From contig JAEYXR010000062.1 of assembly GCA_023431215.1 (NCBI GenBank), positions 1-31,135 of the forward strand: 31,135 nucleotides of DNA. The letters are read 5' to 3'. Within the stretch, counting starts at the first letter, position 1; each line of letters starts with the position of its first letter. Source of the stretch: Bacillota bacterium (lineage in GTDB: Bacteria > Bacillota > Clostridia > Oscillospirales > Ruminococcaceae). Positions 1 through 6,885 of this stretch are shown here, piece by piece. Both the position numbers and the translations under genes were made by a program. Below the pieces are notes generated by a model. That model made no database searches. It was given only the letters and a program-made list of their open reading frames with translations, and was not told the origin of the DNA.

Positions 1-5
1 ATCTT

Positions 6-422
6 ATGGCAAACAGAATGAAAGTGACAATCGCCGGTAGTTCTTATTATATTTCTACCGAAGACGGCGAGGCACGTATGCGCCAAATTGAGGAAAAGCT
101 CAACAAGCAGTTTGATGAAATCAGAGAAGCGCGGCCCAATTTATCCGCATTGGATATTTTTGTGCTGCTGTCTTTAAACCTAACCGACGAGCTAAGCGCC
201 GGAGAAGAATCTACCGACAGAATGCGGGAGCAGCTGACCCAGTATCTGGAGGATGCCGCCCGTGCCAGGATGGAACTGGATGAAGCACGCAGAGATAATG
301 ATTTACTGCGTAAAAAAATTGACGAGCTGCACCGTCGGCTGGAAGAAAGCGACCTGATGCTGCAGCAGGCTCAAAAACGGGTAGAAGAGCTGGTATCGGG
401 CAGTATGGTAAGTTCATCATGA
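6..422 (+). CDS. zapA: Cell division protein ZapA
   Basis: 138-residue ZapA-family protein. ZapA binds FtsZ and promotes bundling of its filaments at the division ring in the cytoplasm. The N-terminal part (about residues 1-70) has the family pattern: a short beta segment (KVTIAGSSYYIST), then a helix rich in charged residues and the hydrophobic LDIFVLLSLNLTDEL stretch. Residues 75-130 are a long charged helix with heptad-like spacing, as expected for the ZapA coiled coil. The start codon lies five bases from the window edge, so its ribosome binding site is not visible and a slightly earlier start cannot be excluded. The stop overlaps the next start as ATGA, indicating translational coupling with the U32 gene, a common pairing in Firmicutes. 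Family assignment is fairly sure. Confidence 0.88.
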   Translation: MANRMKVTIAGSSYYISTEDGEARMRQIEEKLNKQFDEIREARPNLSALDIFVLLSLNLTDELSAGEESTDRMREQLTQYLEDAARARMELDEARRDNDLLRKKIDELHRRLEESDLMLQQAQKRVEELVSGSMVSSS

Positions 423-2476
423 GGCACGCAGAGATACTGGCGCCCGTGGGTGGCCGTGAGCAGCTGCTGGCAGCCGTGCGCTGCGGTGCAGACGCGGTAT
501 ATTTGGGCGGCAAGGGCTTTAATGCCCGTCAAAACGCCGAAAATTTTGATGCGCTGGGGCTGCCCGAAGCGGTAGCCCTTTGTCATGGACGTGGTGTGAA
601 GGTGTACGTTACCCTTAACACCCTGTTCACCGACCCGGAAACACAGGCTTTGGTAGAGCAGATTAAAGAGATTGCTCTGGCAGGGGCAGATGCTGTCATT
701 GTGCAGGATATGGGAACAGCGGCACTGGTGCGGAGCATTTGCCCAACACTGCATCTCCATGCCTCTACTCAAATGTCTGTTACCAGCGTGGCAGGAGCCA
801 AACTGCTGGAGGAGCAGGGCTTTACCCGTGTGGTACTGGCTCGGGAGCTGGGCAGGGAGGAAATTGCCGCCATTTGTGTCGCTACCTCTATGGAGGTGGA
901 GGTTTTTGTACATGGTGCGCTGTGCATGAGTGTTTCGGGGCAGTGCTACCTGTCCTCTGTGTTGGGAGAGCGAAGCGGAAACCGGGGCTTGTGTGCTCAG
1001 CCCTGCCGCCTTGACTTTAAAAGCCATGGCCGTGAATATGCTCTTTCCCTAAAGGATTTAACCCTGGTAGATCAACTGGAGAGCCTTACCGCAGCCGGTG
1101 TCACCTCTTTGAAAATAGAAGGACGCATGAAGCGCCCCGAATATGTGGCAGCTGCCGTTACGGCTTGCCGACAGGCGTTGGACGGAGAAACCCCGGACCT
1201 GGATACTTTACAAAAAGTATTTTCCCGCAGCGGTTTTACAAATGGTTATTACACTAATCGTCGTGATTTAACCATGTTTGGCTACCGCCGCAAGGAGGAT
1301 GTAACCGCGGCAGCGGGAGTGCTGGGAGCGCTGGCGGCAACCTACCGGGGTGAGTTTGCACGTGTTCCTGTGGATATGACACTCACCATGCATCGGGACC
1401 AGCCGGTAGAGCTGAAGGTTACCGACGGAAAATATACCGTTATCAAAGCGGGAGATGCGCCCCAGATTGCACAAAACCGCCCCACCGATGAAGCCATGGC
1501 ACGGCGTAGTTTGGAAAAAACCGGCGGCACACCTTTTGTGCTCCGCAATTTGACTGTGGACCTTGCACCCGGGCTGATGCAGCCCATGTCGGTGCTCAAC
1601 CAGCTGCGCAAAGGGGCGCTGGAGGAGCTTTTGGCATACCGAGAGACAGTTGTGCCCCACAAGGTACAGCTGCCCGACAACATGGTTCATCATCCAAAGC
1701 TGACAGTGCTGCGGCAACCTGCGTTAAGAGGTCGCTTTGAAAATGCAGAGCAGCTTAGCGACCAAATATTGCAGCATTTAGATGCCGTGATACTTCCTGT
1801 AGAGGAACTGGTCAAACGGCCCCAACTGATAGAACAGCTGGGCGACAGGCTTATTGGGGAGGCTCCTCTGCTGGTGTTTCCTGCCAGGGAGGAAGCACTT
1901 TTGACCTCACTCAAGCAGCTGAAGGAAAAGGGTCTTAAGCGGCTGCTGGCAGGTAATCTGGCCACTGTAAAGCTGGGGTTTGAGGCCGGGCTTGCAGTGT
2001 TGGGCGATACCGGGCTCAATGTCATCAACTCTCATGCCCTTGCCGCATTTCGCAATCTTGGTTTGGAGGACATGACACTGTCCTTTGAGTGCAACTTAAA
2101 GCTGGCAGCAACCATGGGAGACTATCTGCCCTATGGCGTACTGGGGTATGGCTATTTGCCGCTGATGACCTTCCGCAACTGTCCGGCCAAAGTGGCGGCA
2201 GGCTGCGGCGGCTGTCAGGGTGTAGGCAGCCTTACCGACCGCAAGGGCAATGACTTTACCGTAAAGTGCCGCGGTCGGGAGTATTCTCATCTGCTCAATA
2301 TGGTACCCCTGTATCTGGGTGACAGGCAGGATAGCATTCGGGGTGCCAGCTTTGTGACTCTGCGCTTTACCACCGAAAATGCCCCGGGCTGCCTGCGGGT
2401 GGTACAGAGCTGGCTGGAAGGTGCACCGTTGGGTAGTCCCCGCACCGCAGGGCTGAGCTTTAGAGAGTTAAAATAA
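419..2476 (+). CDS. U32 family protein, RlhA/TrhP type
   Basis: 685-residue member of the U32 'peptidase' family in its long form. Family members studied in E. coli (RlhA) and relatives (TrhP) hydroxylate rRNA or tRNA bases rather than cut protein, so a tRNA/rRNA hydroxylation role is the best inference. The N-terminal half has the TIM-barrel-like start (EILAPVGGREQLLAAVRCGA) and the family signature around residues 160-200, with cysteines at 169, 176, 192 and 196 that probably hold an iron-sulfur cluster. A second cysteine group follows in the C-terminal extension near residue 588 (CPAKVAAGCGGC). The length fits the RlhA-like form (about 650 residues) better than the short TrhP form (about 450). 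It overlaps zapA by four bases. Protease activity is unlikely. The exact RNA substrate cannot be told from sequence. Confidence 0.85.
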   Translation: MRHAEILAPVGGREQLLAAVRCGADAVYLGGKGFNARQNAENFDALGLPEAVALCHGRGVKVYVTLNTLFTDPETQALVEQIKEIALAGADAVIVQDMGTAALVRSICPTLHLHASTQMSVTSVAGAKLLEEQGFTRVVLARELGREEIAAICVATSMEVEVFVHGALCMSVSGQCYLSSVLGERSGNRGLCAQPCRLDFKSHGREYALSLKDLTLVDQLESLTAAGVTSLKIEGRMKRPEYVAAAVTACRQALDGETPDLDTLQKVFSRSGFTNGYYTNRRDLTMFGYRRKEDVTAAAGVLGALAATYRGEFARVPVDMTLTMHRDQPVELKVTDGKYTVIKAGDAPQIAQNRPTDEAMARRSLEKTGGTPFVLRNLTVDLAPGLMQPMSVLNQLRKGALEELLAYRETVVPHKVQLPDNMVHHPKLTVLRQPALRGRFENAEQLSDQILQHLDAVILPVEELVKRPQLIEQLGDRLIGEAPLLVFPAREEALLTSLKQLKEKGLKRLLAGNLATVKLGFEAGLAVLGDTGLNVINSHALAAFRNLGLEDMTLSFECNLKLAATMGDYLPYGVLGYGYLPLMTFRNCPAKVAAGCGGCQGVGSLTDRKGNDFTVKCRGREYSHLLNMVPLYLGDRQDSIRGASFVTLRFTTENAPGCLRVVQSWLEGAPLGSPRTAGLSFRELK

Positions 2477-2479
2477 ATT

Positions 2480-2509
2480 TTGACAGTGCGGATAAGACAC
2501 GAGTTTATA
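2480..2509 (+). promoter_or_regulatory. Candidate sigma-A promoter upstream of dut
   Basis: TTGACA at 2480-2485, 18 bases, then TTTATA at 2504-2509, just after the U32 stop codon. The -35 is a perfect consensus and the -10 is weak. The rest of the 288-base gap before dut holds no credible gene. It has a second TTGACA at about 2539, a short GGCAG/CTGCC hairpin (2577-2596) and a GAGGA/TCCTC hairpin near 2710-2727. Which of the two TTGACA boxes is used is not clear. Confidence 0.4.
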
Positions 2510-2764
2510 CCGGATGATTTGTTTGATTTTGAACAGTGTTGACACGAGTGCTTGCAAGCCGTTTTTGGCAGTTTCTTCGCTCTGCCTTATTAACAATTTG
2601 CATTCCACCAAGGAGTACGGGTATTTTTGTCTAGCAGGGCAAAAAAACTCTCCATATCCTGCAAACTCAACTCACGCCTGGACTGTCCAACAAGTTTAAT
2701 AACTATACCGAGGAAAGATTCTCCTCCCCTGTTGATGAGGAACCAAGAAGCAAAAGGAGACCCT

Positions 2765-3205
2765 ATGAAAACACTGAATATAAAATTAGTGAGAGAAAAC
2801 GCGGTGCTGCCAAAGCGCGCCACCCAAGGAAGTGCAGGCTATGACCTTTCGGCTGCCATAGAGGCACCTGTGACGGTACGCCACGGAGAGATTGCCAAAA
2901 TACCCACAGGTGTTGCCATTGCCCTGGAGCCCGGCACAGTTGCACTGGTGTTTGGACGCAGTGGCTTGGGCTTTAAGCATGGTGTCATGCCTGCCAATGC
3001 GGTGGGAGTCATCGACAGTGATTACCGTGGAGAAATAACGGTGGCACTCACCTGCCAGCTGCAAGAGGAATATGTCATAGAACCCGGTGAACGTATCGCT
3101 CAAATGGTGATTATGCCGGTGCTGACTCCGGAACTGGTGCTCTGCGACCAGCTGGAGGATACCGTCCGCGGCCAAGGCGGGTTTGGTTCTACCGGCCGCA
3201 GCTAA
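2765..3205 (+). CDS. dut: dUTP diphosphatase
   Basis: 146-residue trimeric dUTPase, which hydrolyses dUTP to dUMP and pyrophosphate, keeping uracil out of DNA and feeding dTMP synthesis. All five family motifs are present in order: AGYDLSA, GRSGLG, GVIDSDYRGE, GERIAQMVI and the C-terminal glycine-rich RGQGGFGSTGR that closes over the active site. The reading frame is open further upstream, but the start at 2765 is chosen because AGGAGA lies 4-10 bases before it and the homologous domain begins there (MKTLNIKLV). Length is normal. The maf gene follows 86 bases later and may be cotranscribed, since no terminator is seen between them. Confidence 0.95.
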   Translation: MKTLNIKLVRENAVLPKRATQGSAGYDLSAAIEAPVTVRHGEIAKIPTGVAIALEPGTVALVFGRSGLGFKHGVMPANAVGVIDSDYRGEITVALTCQLQEEYVIEPGERIAQMVIMPVLTPELVLCDQLEDTVRGQGGFGSTGRS

Positions 3206-3291
3206 AAAGGCAGCAGTATTTTTCTGTGCAGCGTTATCATTGCGGCAAGGATTTGTTATTCTCAATACACCCGGAAAAAAGGAGCAACAGG

Positions 3292-3867
3292 ATGAATTCC
3301 CAATTGATTTTAGCCTCCGGATCTCCCCGCCGAAGGGAGCTTTTGTCTGTGATTACCCAGGACTTTAAGGTTGTTGTTTCGGATGCCGAAGAGTACATTG
3401 CTCCGGGCACGCCCCCTTGGCAGGCGGTGGAGCAGCTGGCAGAGCAAAAGGCACAGGCGGTGTTTGCCTCCAACCCCCAAAGCGTTGTCATCGGTTCTGA
3501 CACCGTTGTGGCACTGGGTGAGGATATTTTAGGCAAACCCGCAGATGAGGACGATGCCAAAAGGATGCTGGCATGCCTTAGCGGCAAAAGACACACGGTA
3601 TATACCGGTGTAGCTGTTTTGGGCCCCAATGTGCACAGGGTGTTTCACTGCGCAACAGCCGTAGAGTTTTATCCCCTCACGCAAGAGGAAATTGCATGGT
3701 ATGTATCCACCGGTGAGCCAATGGACAAAGCAGGTGCCTATGGTATACAAGGGCAGGGCTCTTTGTTGGTAAAAGGAATACAGGGAGACTATTTTAATGT
3801 CATGGGTTTTCCTGTGGCAGAGGTGGCTCGAGCCCTTTGGTCAAGCGGCATTGTTGCCAAATATTAA
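3292..3867 (+). CDS. maf: Maf family nucleoside triphosphate pyrophosphatase
   Basis: 191-residue Maf/YhdE-type protein. The family hydrolyses non-canonical or bulky nucleotides such as dTTP, UTP and modified pyrimidine triphosphates to monophosphates, and Maf overproduction blocks septation in Bacillus. The N-terminal signature LASGSPRRRELL is present, followed by the GSDTVV acidic motif near residue 67 and the C-terminal GAYGIQGQG segment. The start at 3292 (MNSQLILASGSPRR) is preferred over an earlier in-frame start at 3226, because GGAG sits at 3281-3284 and the family begins just before this signature. Its place beside dut and directly before mreB matches the maf-mreBCD order known in many Firmicutes. 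A strong terminator-like hairpin follows. Confidence 0.93.
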   Translation: MNSQLILASGSPRRRELLSVITQDFKVVVSDAEEYIAPGTPPWQAVEQLAEQKAQAVFASNPQSVVIGSDTVVALGEDILGKPADEDDAKRMLACLSGKRHTVYTGVAVLGPNVHRVFHCATAVEFYPLTQEEIAWYVSTGEPMDKAGAYGIQGQGSLLVKGIQGDYFNVMGFPVAEVARALWSSGIVAKY

Positions 3868-3907
3868 CTTTGAGGCAAATACAACCTAAAATTCATAGCT
3901 TGGTCAC

Positions 3908-3940
3908 AAAAATGGGGGTTGTGAGACCCTCATTTTTCTT
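3908..3940 (+). terminator. Terminator after maf
   Basis: A 12-base stem (3908-3919 with 3926-3937, one G-U pair) and a six-base loop. The T-rich 3' arm provides the run of U residues. It separates maf from mreB. Confidence 0.75.
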
Positions 3941-3967
3941 GTACAAGCCCCATTTTTGGGGTATAAT
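3939..3967 (+). promoter_or_regulatory. Candidate mreB promoter 1
   Basis: A perfect TATAAT at 3962-3967, with TTGTAC at 3939-3944 after a 17-base spacer. A small CCCC/GGGG hairpin (3948-3961) lies inside the spacer. It begins right at the end of the maf terminator. Confidence 0.55.
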
Positions 3968-4002
3968 ACTATATGCATACCCATTTTTAACAGAAGTACT
4001 TA

Positions 4003-4030
4003 TTGTAATAGTGACATTCCACCGTTATAA
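4003..4030 (+). promoter_or_regulatory. Candidate mreB promoter 2
   Basis: TTGTAA at 4003-4008, 16 bases, TTATAA at 4025-4030, only 43 bases before the mreB start. It is a weaker alternative or a second start for mreB transcription. Confidence 0.35.
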
Positions 4031-4072
4031 GAGAACATAGAAGAGTCAAAAGAGGAATAGGAGTTTAGCGTT

Positions 4073-5089
4073 ATGTTTGGAACAAAGGACATCGGTATTG
4101 ATTTGGGAACAGCCAATACCCTTATTTACATGCGTGGTAAGGGCATTATTATGCGGGAACCCTCTGTGGTTGCCGTTGATATTCGCAGCGATAGCGTCAA
4201 GTTTGTAGGCCAGGAGGCCAAGGATGTGATTGGGCGTACCCCCGGCTCCATTATGGCCATACGTCCTCTTAAGGATGGTGTTATTGCCGACTTTGACGTA
4301 ACAGCCAGCATGCTGCAGCTGTTTATTGAAAAAGTGCTGGGCAAAACCCGTTTTGCCAAACCCCGTGTTGTGGTTTGCATCCCTTCCGGCGTAACCGCTG
4401 TGGAAAAACGTGCCGTGCGTGAGGCTACCGAGCGTGCCGGTGCCAAAAGCGTTGCCATTGTGGAAGAACCCATGGCAGCAGCAATTGGTGCGGGCCTGCC
4501 GGTAGAGGACCCCATTGGCAGCATGGTAGTTGACATCGGCGGCGGCACCAGCGAGGTAGCAGTGCTTTCTATGGGCGGCATTGTTGCAGCCAAAAGCGTG
4601 CGTGTGGCCGGTGACGAGCTTGACCGTTCTATTATTGCCTATGTCAAGAAGAAATATAACCTGCTCATTGGTGAGCGCACCGCAGAAAATGTGAAAATGC
4701 TCATTGGCTCTGCCTACCCTTACGAAAATGAAGAGCCTGTTGAGGTAAAGGGCCGCAACCTGGTTGACGGCTTCCCCAAAAACATTGTACTTACTCCCAA
4801 GGAGATTCGGGAGGCGCTGGCAGACTCCATTGTTGTCATTCTGGATGCCATCCGCATCACCCTGGAACGCACCCCTCCCGAGCTTGCCGCCGATATTATT
4901 GACCGCGGTATTACGCTCACCGGCGGCGGTGCCATGCTGAAAGGCCTTGCAGACCTTATTGCTATCGAAACCGGCATGCCCGTTCATGTGGCGGAAAATC
5001 CTTTGGATTGTGTTGCCCTGGGCACCGGTAAAATTTTGGAGTCTCCCGATACACACAGAGATGCGCTGTTCGGCGAGGGTCGTAAATAA
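4073..5089 (+). CDS. mreB: Rod shape-determining protein MreB
   Basis: 338-residue bacterial actin homologue. MreB polymerises under the membrane and directs the elongation machinery (MreC, MreD, RodA, PBP2) in lateral wall synthesis. Actin-fold ATP-binding motifs are all present: phosphate 1 (IGIDLGTANTLIY, residues 8-20), phosphate 2 (MVVDIGGGTSEVAVLS, near residue 150) and the adenosine motif (TGGGAMLKGLADL, near residue 285). Length is typical. GGAG is placed about 10 bases before the ATG. It is followed by mreC, but with an unusually long gap of 350 bases to the MreC start that holds hairpins, so it may also be made as a single-gene message. The longer reading frame on the opposite strand is a shadow of this conserved gene. 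Confidence 0.97.
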   Translation: MFGTKDIGIDLGTANTLIYMRGKGIIMREPSVVAVDIRSDSVKFVGQEAKDVIGRTPGSIMAIRPLKDGVIADFDVTASMLQLFIEKVLGKTRFAKPRVVVCIPSGVTAVEKRAVREATERAGAKSVAIVEEPMAAAIGAGLPVEDPIGSMVVDIGGGTSEVAVLSMGGIVAAKSVRVAGDELDRSIIAYVKKKYNLLIGERTAENVKMLIGSAYPYENEEPVEVKGRNLVDGFPKNIVLTPKEIREALADSIVVILDAIRITLERTPPELAADIIDRGITLTGGGAMLKGLADLIAIETGMPVHVAENPLDCVALGTGKILESPDTHRDALFGEGRK

Positions 5090-5124
5090 TTTATTAGCAG
5101 CTTTTTGATGCTTCAGATAAGCAT

Positions 5125-5163
5125 AAGGGGCGGCAAAGCAGGCCTGCTTTGCTGTTTCCCCTT
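5125..5163 (+). terminator. Hairpin after mreB, possible attenuator
   Basis: Nested inverted repeat. AAGGGG (5125-5130) pairs with CCCCTT (5158-5163) around the perfect palindrome CAAAGCAGGCCTGCTTTG (5134-5151). It lies 36 bases after the mreB stop, with only a short T run behind it, so it may end or stabilise the mreB message partially rather than act as a strict terminator. Confidence 0.5.
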
Positions 5164-5220
5164 TCATCTGCAACGCGGTTTAGCTTTGTAAGGCAGGCGT
5201 TACCATAAGGCCGGCGCTGT

Positions 5221-5253
5221 ACGGCGGAACAGGCTTTGGCCATCCGCCGTTTT
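5221..5253 (+). terminator. Second hairpin in the mreB-mreC gap
   Basis: Eight-base stem ACGGCGGA (5221-5228) with TCCGCCGT (5243-5250), followed by TTTTCC. It looks like a weak intrinsic terminator between mreB and mreC. The remainder of the gap has no credible gene. Confidence 0.5.
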
Positions 5254-5256
5254 CCG

Positions 5257-5286
5257 TTGTCTGAGGATAGTCGGGCAATATTATAC
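5257..5286 (+). promoter_or_regulatory. Candidate mreC promoter
   Basis: TTGTCT at 5257-5262, an 18-base spacer and TTATAC at 5281-5286. It follows directly after the second hairpin, which fits a separate mreCD transcript with a leader of about 145 bases. Confidence 0.35.
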
Positions 5287-5439
5287 GGTTTGCGTCCGGC
5301 GGATACTGGCTGCTTTACACAGAGTAAGGAAGCGTGCTTTATCTGCGCGGCCCGGTTTTATCTGGCAAAAATTTGTCGATGCAATACAACATCTTGGATT
5401 GGTGTGGTATTGTCTTAAATAATGTATGAGGAGGCAGCC

Positions 5440-6297
5440 ATGAGGGACTTTTTCCAGAGCAAGCGTTTTCGAGTGCTGCTGGTGGTGTTCGCCCTGCTGT
5501 TCACCTTCCTGCTCCGCTCCATTTATACCGGCGGACTGATGCCGTTTATTACCGGACTCACCGGCATTATTATGACGCCGGTGCAGGGAGTTACTGCGTC
5601 TGTGTCTGCCTGGGTAGACCAACATTTTGGTGTTTATGTACACGCCCCAGACATTGCCGCAGAAAATGAAGAACTAAAGGAAAAGAACCGTGAGCTGACC
5701 CAGATGCTCATTGATTTTGAAGCATATAAAAATGAAAACAACCAGCTTCGTGAGTTTTTGGAGATAAAGGAACGCAACGAGGACTTTGTATTTGAGCCTG
5801 CCACCATTGTGGGACGCTCGCCAGACAACCGCTTTGGTTCCTTTACCATAGACGTGGGCAGCCGCCACGGTGTTTCGGAGCGTGACCCTGTGGTTACCCC
5901 CGACGGGCTCATTGGCATTGTAAAAGAAGTAAGTGAAAACTATTCCAAGGTCTCTACCATTCTGGACGTATCCATGAATGTGGGCGTGGTAGACAGTCGC
6001 ACGCTGGATACCGGTATTCTCAGCGGTACTGTGGAGCTGGCGGAGCAAGGCTTGTGCAAAATGGGATTTTTACCTCGTGAAAGCGGCGCCTCTGCCGGTG
6101 ACCCTGTCATCACCTCCGGTGTGGGCGGTTTGTTGCCCAAGGGGCTTATGGTGGGAGAAATTCAGGAAATAGGCAGTGAGAGCACGGGCCTTTCACTGTA
6201 CGCGGTGATTAAGCCGGCGGCCGACGTAAGCGGTGCCAAAAGCGTACTGGTTATCACCAGCTTTGGCAGTCAGTCTCAGGACTTTGAAACAGAGTAA
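5440..6297 (+). CDS. mreC: Rod shape-determining protein MreC
   Basis: 285-residue MreC. It is a bitopic membrane protein that links cytoplasmic MreB to the penicillin-binding proteins outside. One membrane segment spans about residues 10-30 (VLLVVFALLFTFLL). A coiled-coil helix follows at about 65-105 (ENEELKEKNRELTQML), then the two beta domains with the family VVTPDGLIGIV and ITSGVGGLLPKGL motifs. The ATG at 5440 is chosen over one at 5422, since a perfect GAGGAGG (5428-5434) is placed five bases before it and would lie inside the longer version. The mreD start follows after 11 bases, and its ribosome binding site overlaps the mreC stop. Confidence 0.95.
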   Translation: MRDFFQSKRFRVLLVVFALLFTFLLRSIYTGGLMPFITGLTGIIMTPVQGVTASVSAWVDQHFGVYVHAPDIAAENEELKEKNRELTQMLIDFEAYKNENNQLREFLEIKERNEDFVFEPATIVGRSPDNRFGSFTIDVGSRHGVSERDPVVTPDGLIGIVKEVSENYSKVSTILDVSMNVGVVDSRTLDTGILSGTVELAEQGLCKMGFLPRESGASAGDPVITSGVGGLLPKGLMVGEIQEIGSESTGLSLYAVIKPAADVSGAKSVLVITSFGSQSQDFETE

Positions 6298-6308
6298 GGA
6301 GGCACCCC

Positions 6309-6833
6309 TTGCATACCAGAACCAAGTATGTCATTTTTAAATACAGCGCTTATGTTTTGCTGATGGTGGTTTTGTGCGTGATGCAAAACACCCCCGGTTT
6401 ATTTGCCATAGGCGGCATTAAGCCCATGCCCCTTATCGCCTTTGCCGTACTGCTTGCCATGTGGGAGGGTGAGCTATCCGGAGGCATTTTGGGTGCAGTG
6501 GCGGGTTTTTTATGCGACCTTTATGGTGCAGAAAAGGTAGGCTACACGGCGCTGATGTTGTTTTTATGCTGTGTGGTGGTAGGACTGCTGGTACAAAGCT
6601 ATATGCGGGGCAATCTTGCCAATGCATTCTTTTTTACCCTGGGTGCCGCACTGGTCATCCGGGGCATCAGCTTTTTCTTTTCCATTTTACTGCCGGGGCA
6701 TCCGGGGGGGCTGTTGTATCTTCGCAGCACCCTGCTGCCCTTGTGTATTTACACCGCACTTTGGGGTTTGTTGCTCTATTACCCGGTGGGGTGGTTGTAC
6801 CAAACCTTTGAACAATATATTGAGATAAACTAA
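6309..6833 (+). CDS. mreD: Rod shape-determining protein MreD
   Basis: 174-residue polytopic membrane protein with about five or six hydrophobic segments, the normal make-up and size of MreD, the integral partner of MreC in the elongasome. Sequence conservation in this family is low, so the call rests on hydropathy, size and its place between mreC and a PBP2 gene. The N-terminal YVIFKYSAYVLLMVVLCVMQNTP and the GELSGGILGAVAGFLCDL segment fit. It starts with TTG at 6309. The ribosome binding site AAGGAGG (6296-6302) covers the stop codon of mreC, so the two are likely coupled. The PBP2 gene begins 52 bases downstream. Confidence 0.9.
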   Translation: MHTRTKYVIFKYSAYVLLMVVLCVMQNTPGLFAIGGIKPMPLIAFAVLLAMWEGELSGGILGAVAGFLCDLYGAEKVGYTALMLFLCCVVVGLLVQSYMRGNLANAFFFTLGAALVIRGISFFFSILLPGHPGGLLYLRSTLLPLCIYTALWGLLLYYPVGWLYQTFEQYIEIN

Positions 6834-6885
6834 CAAACTAAAGCTGCAACATAAATAAAGATTTTTAAGAGAAGGAGGCGGCGGC

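Noticed and set aside
2590..2823. Minus-strand frame overlapping the start of dut
   Set aside because: Runs antisense into a well-supported gene and has no convincing start or family pattern.
4046..5173. 375-codon minus-strand frame opposite mreB
   Set aside because: Shadow of the strongly conserved mreB frame; composition is typical of antisense frames.
5236..5418. 60-codon frame in the mreB-mreC gap
   Set aside because: No ribosome binding site and it overlaps a hairpin and a candidate promoter.
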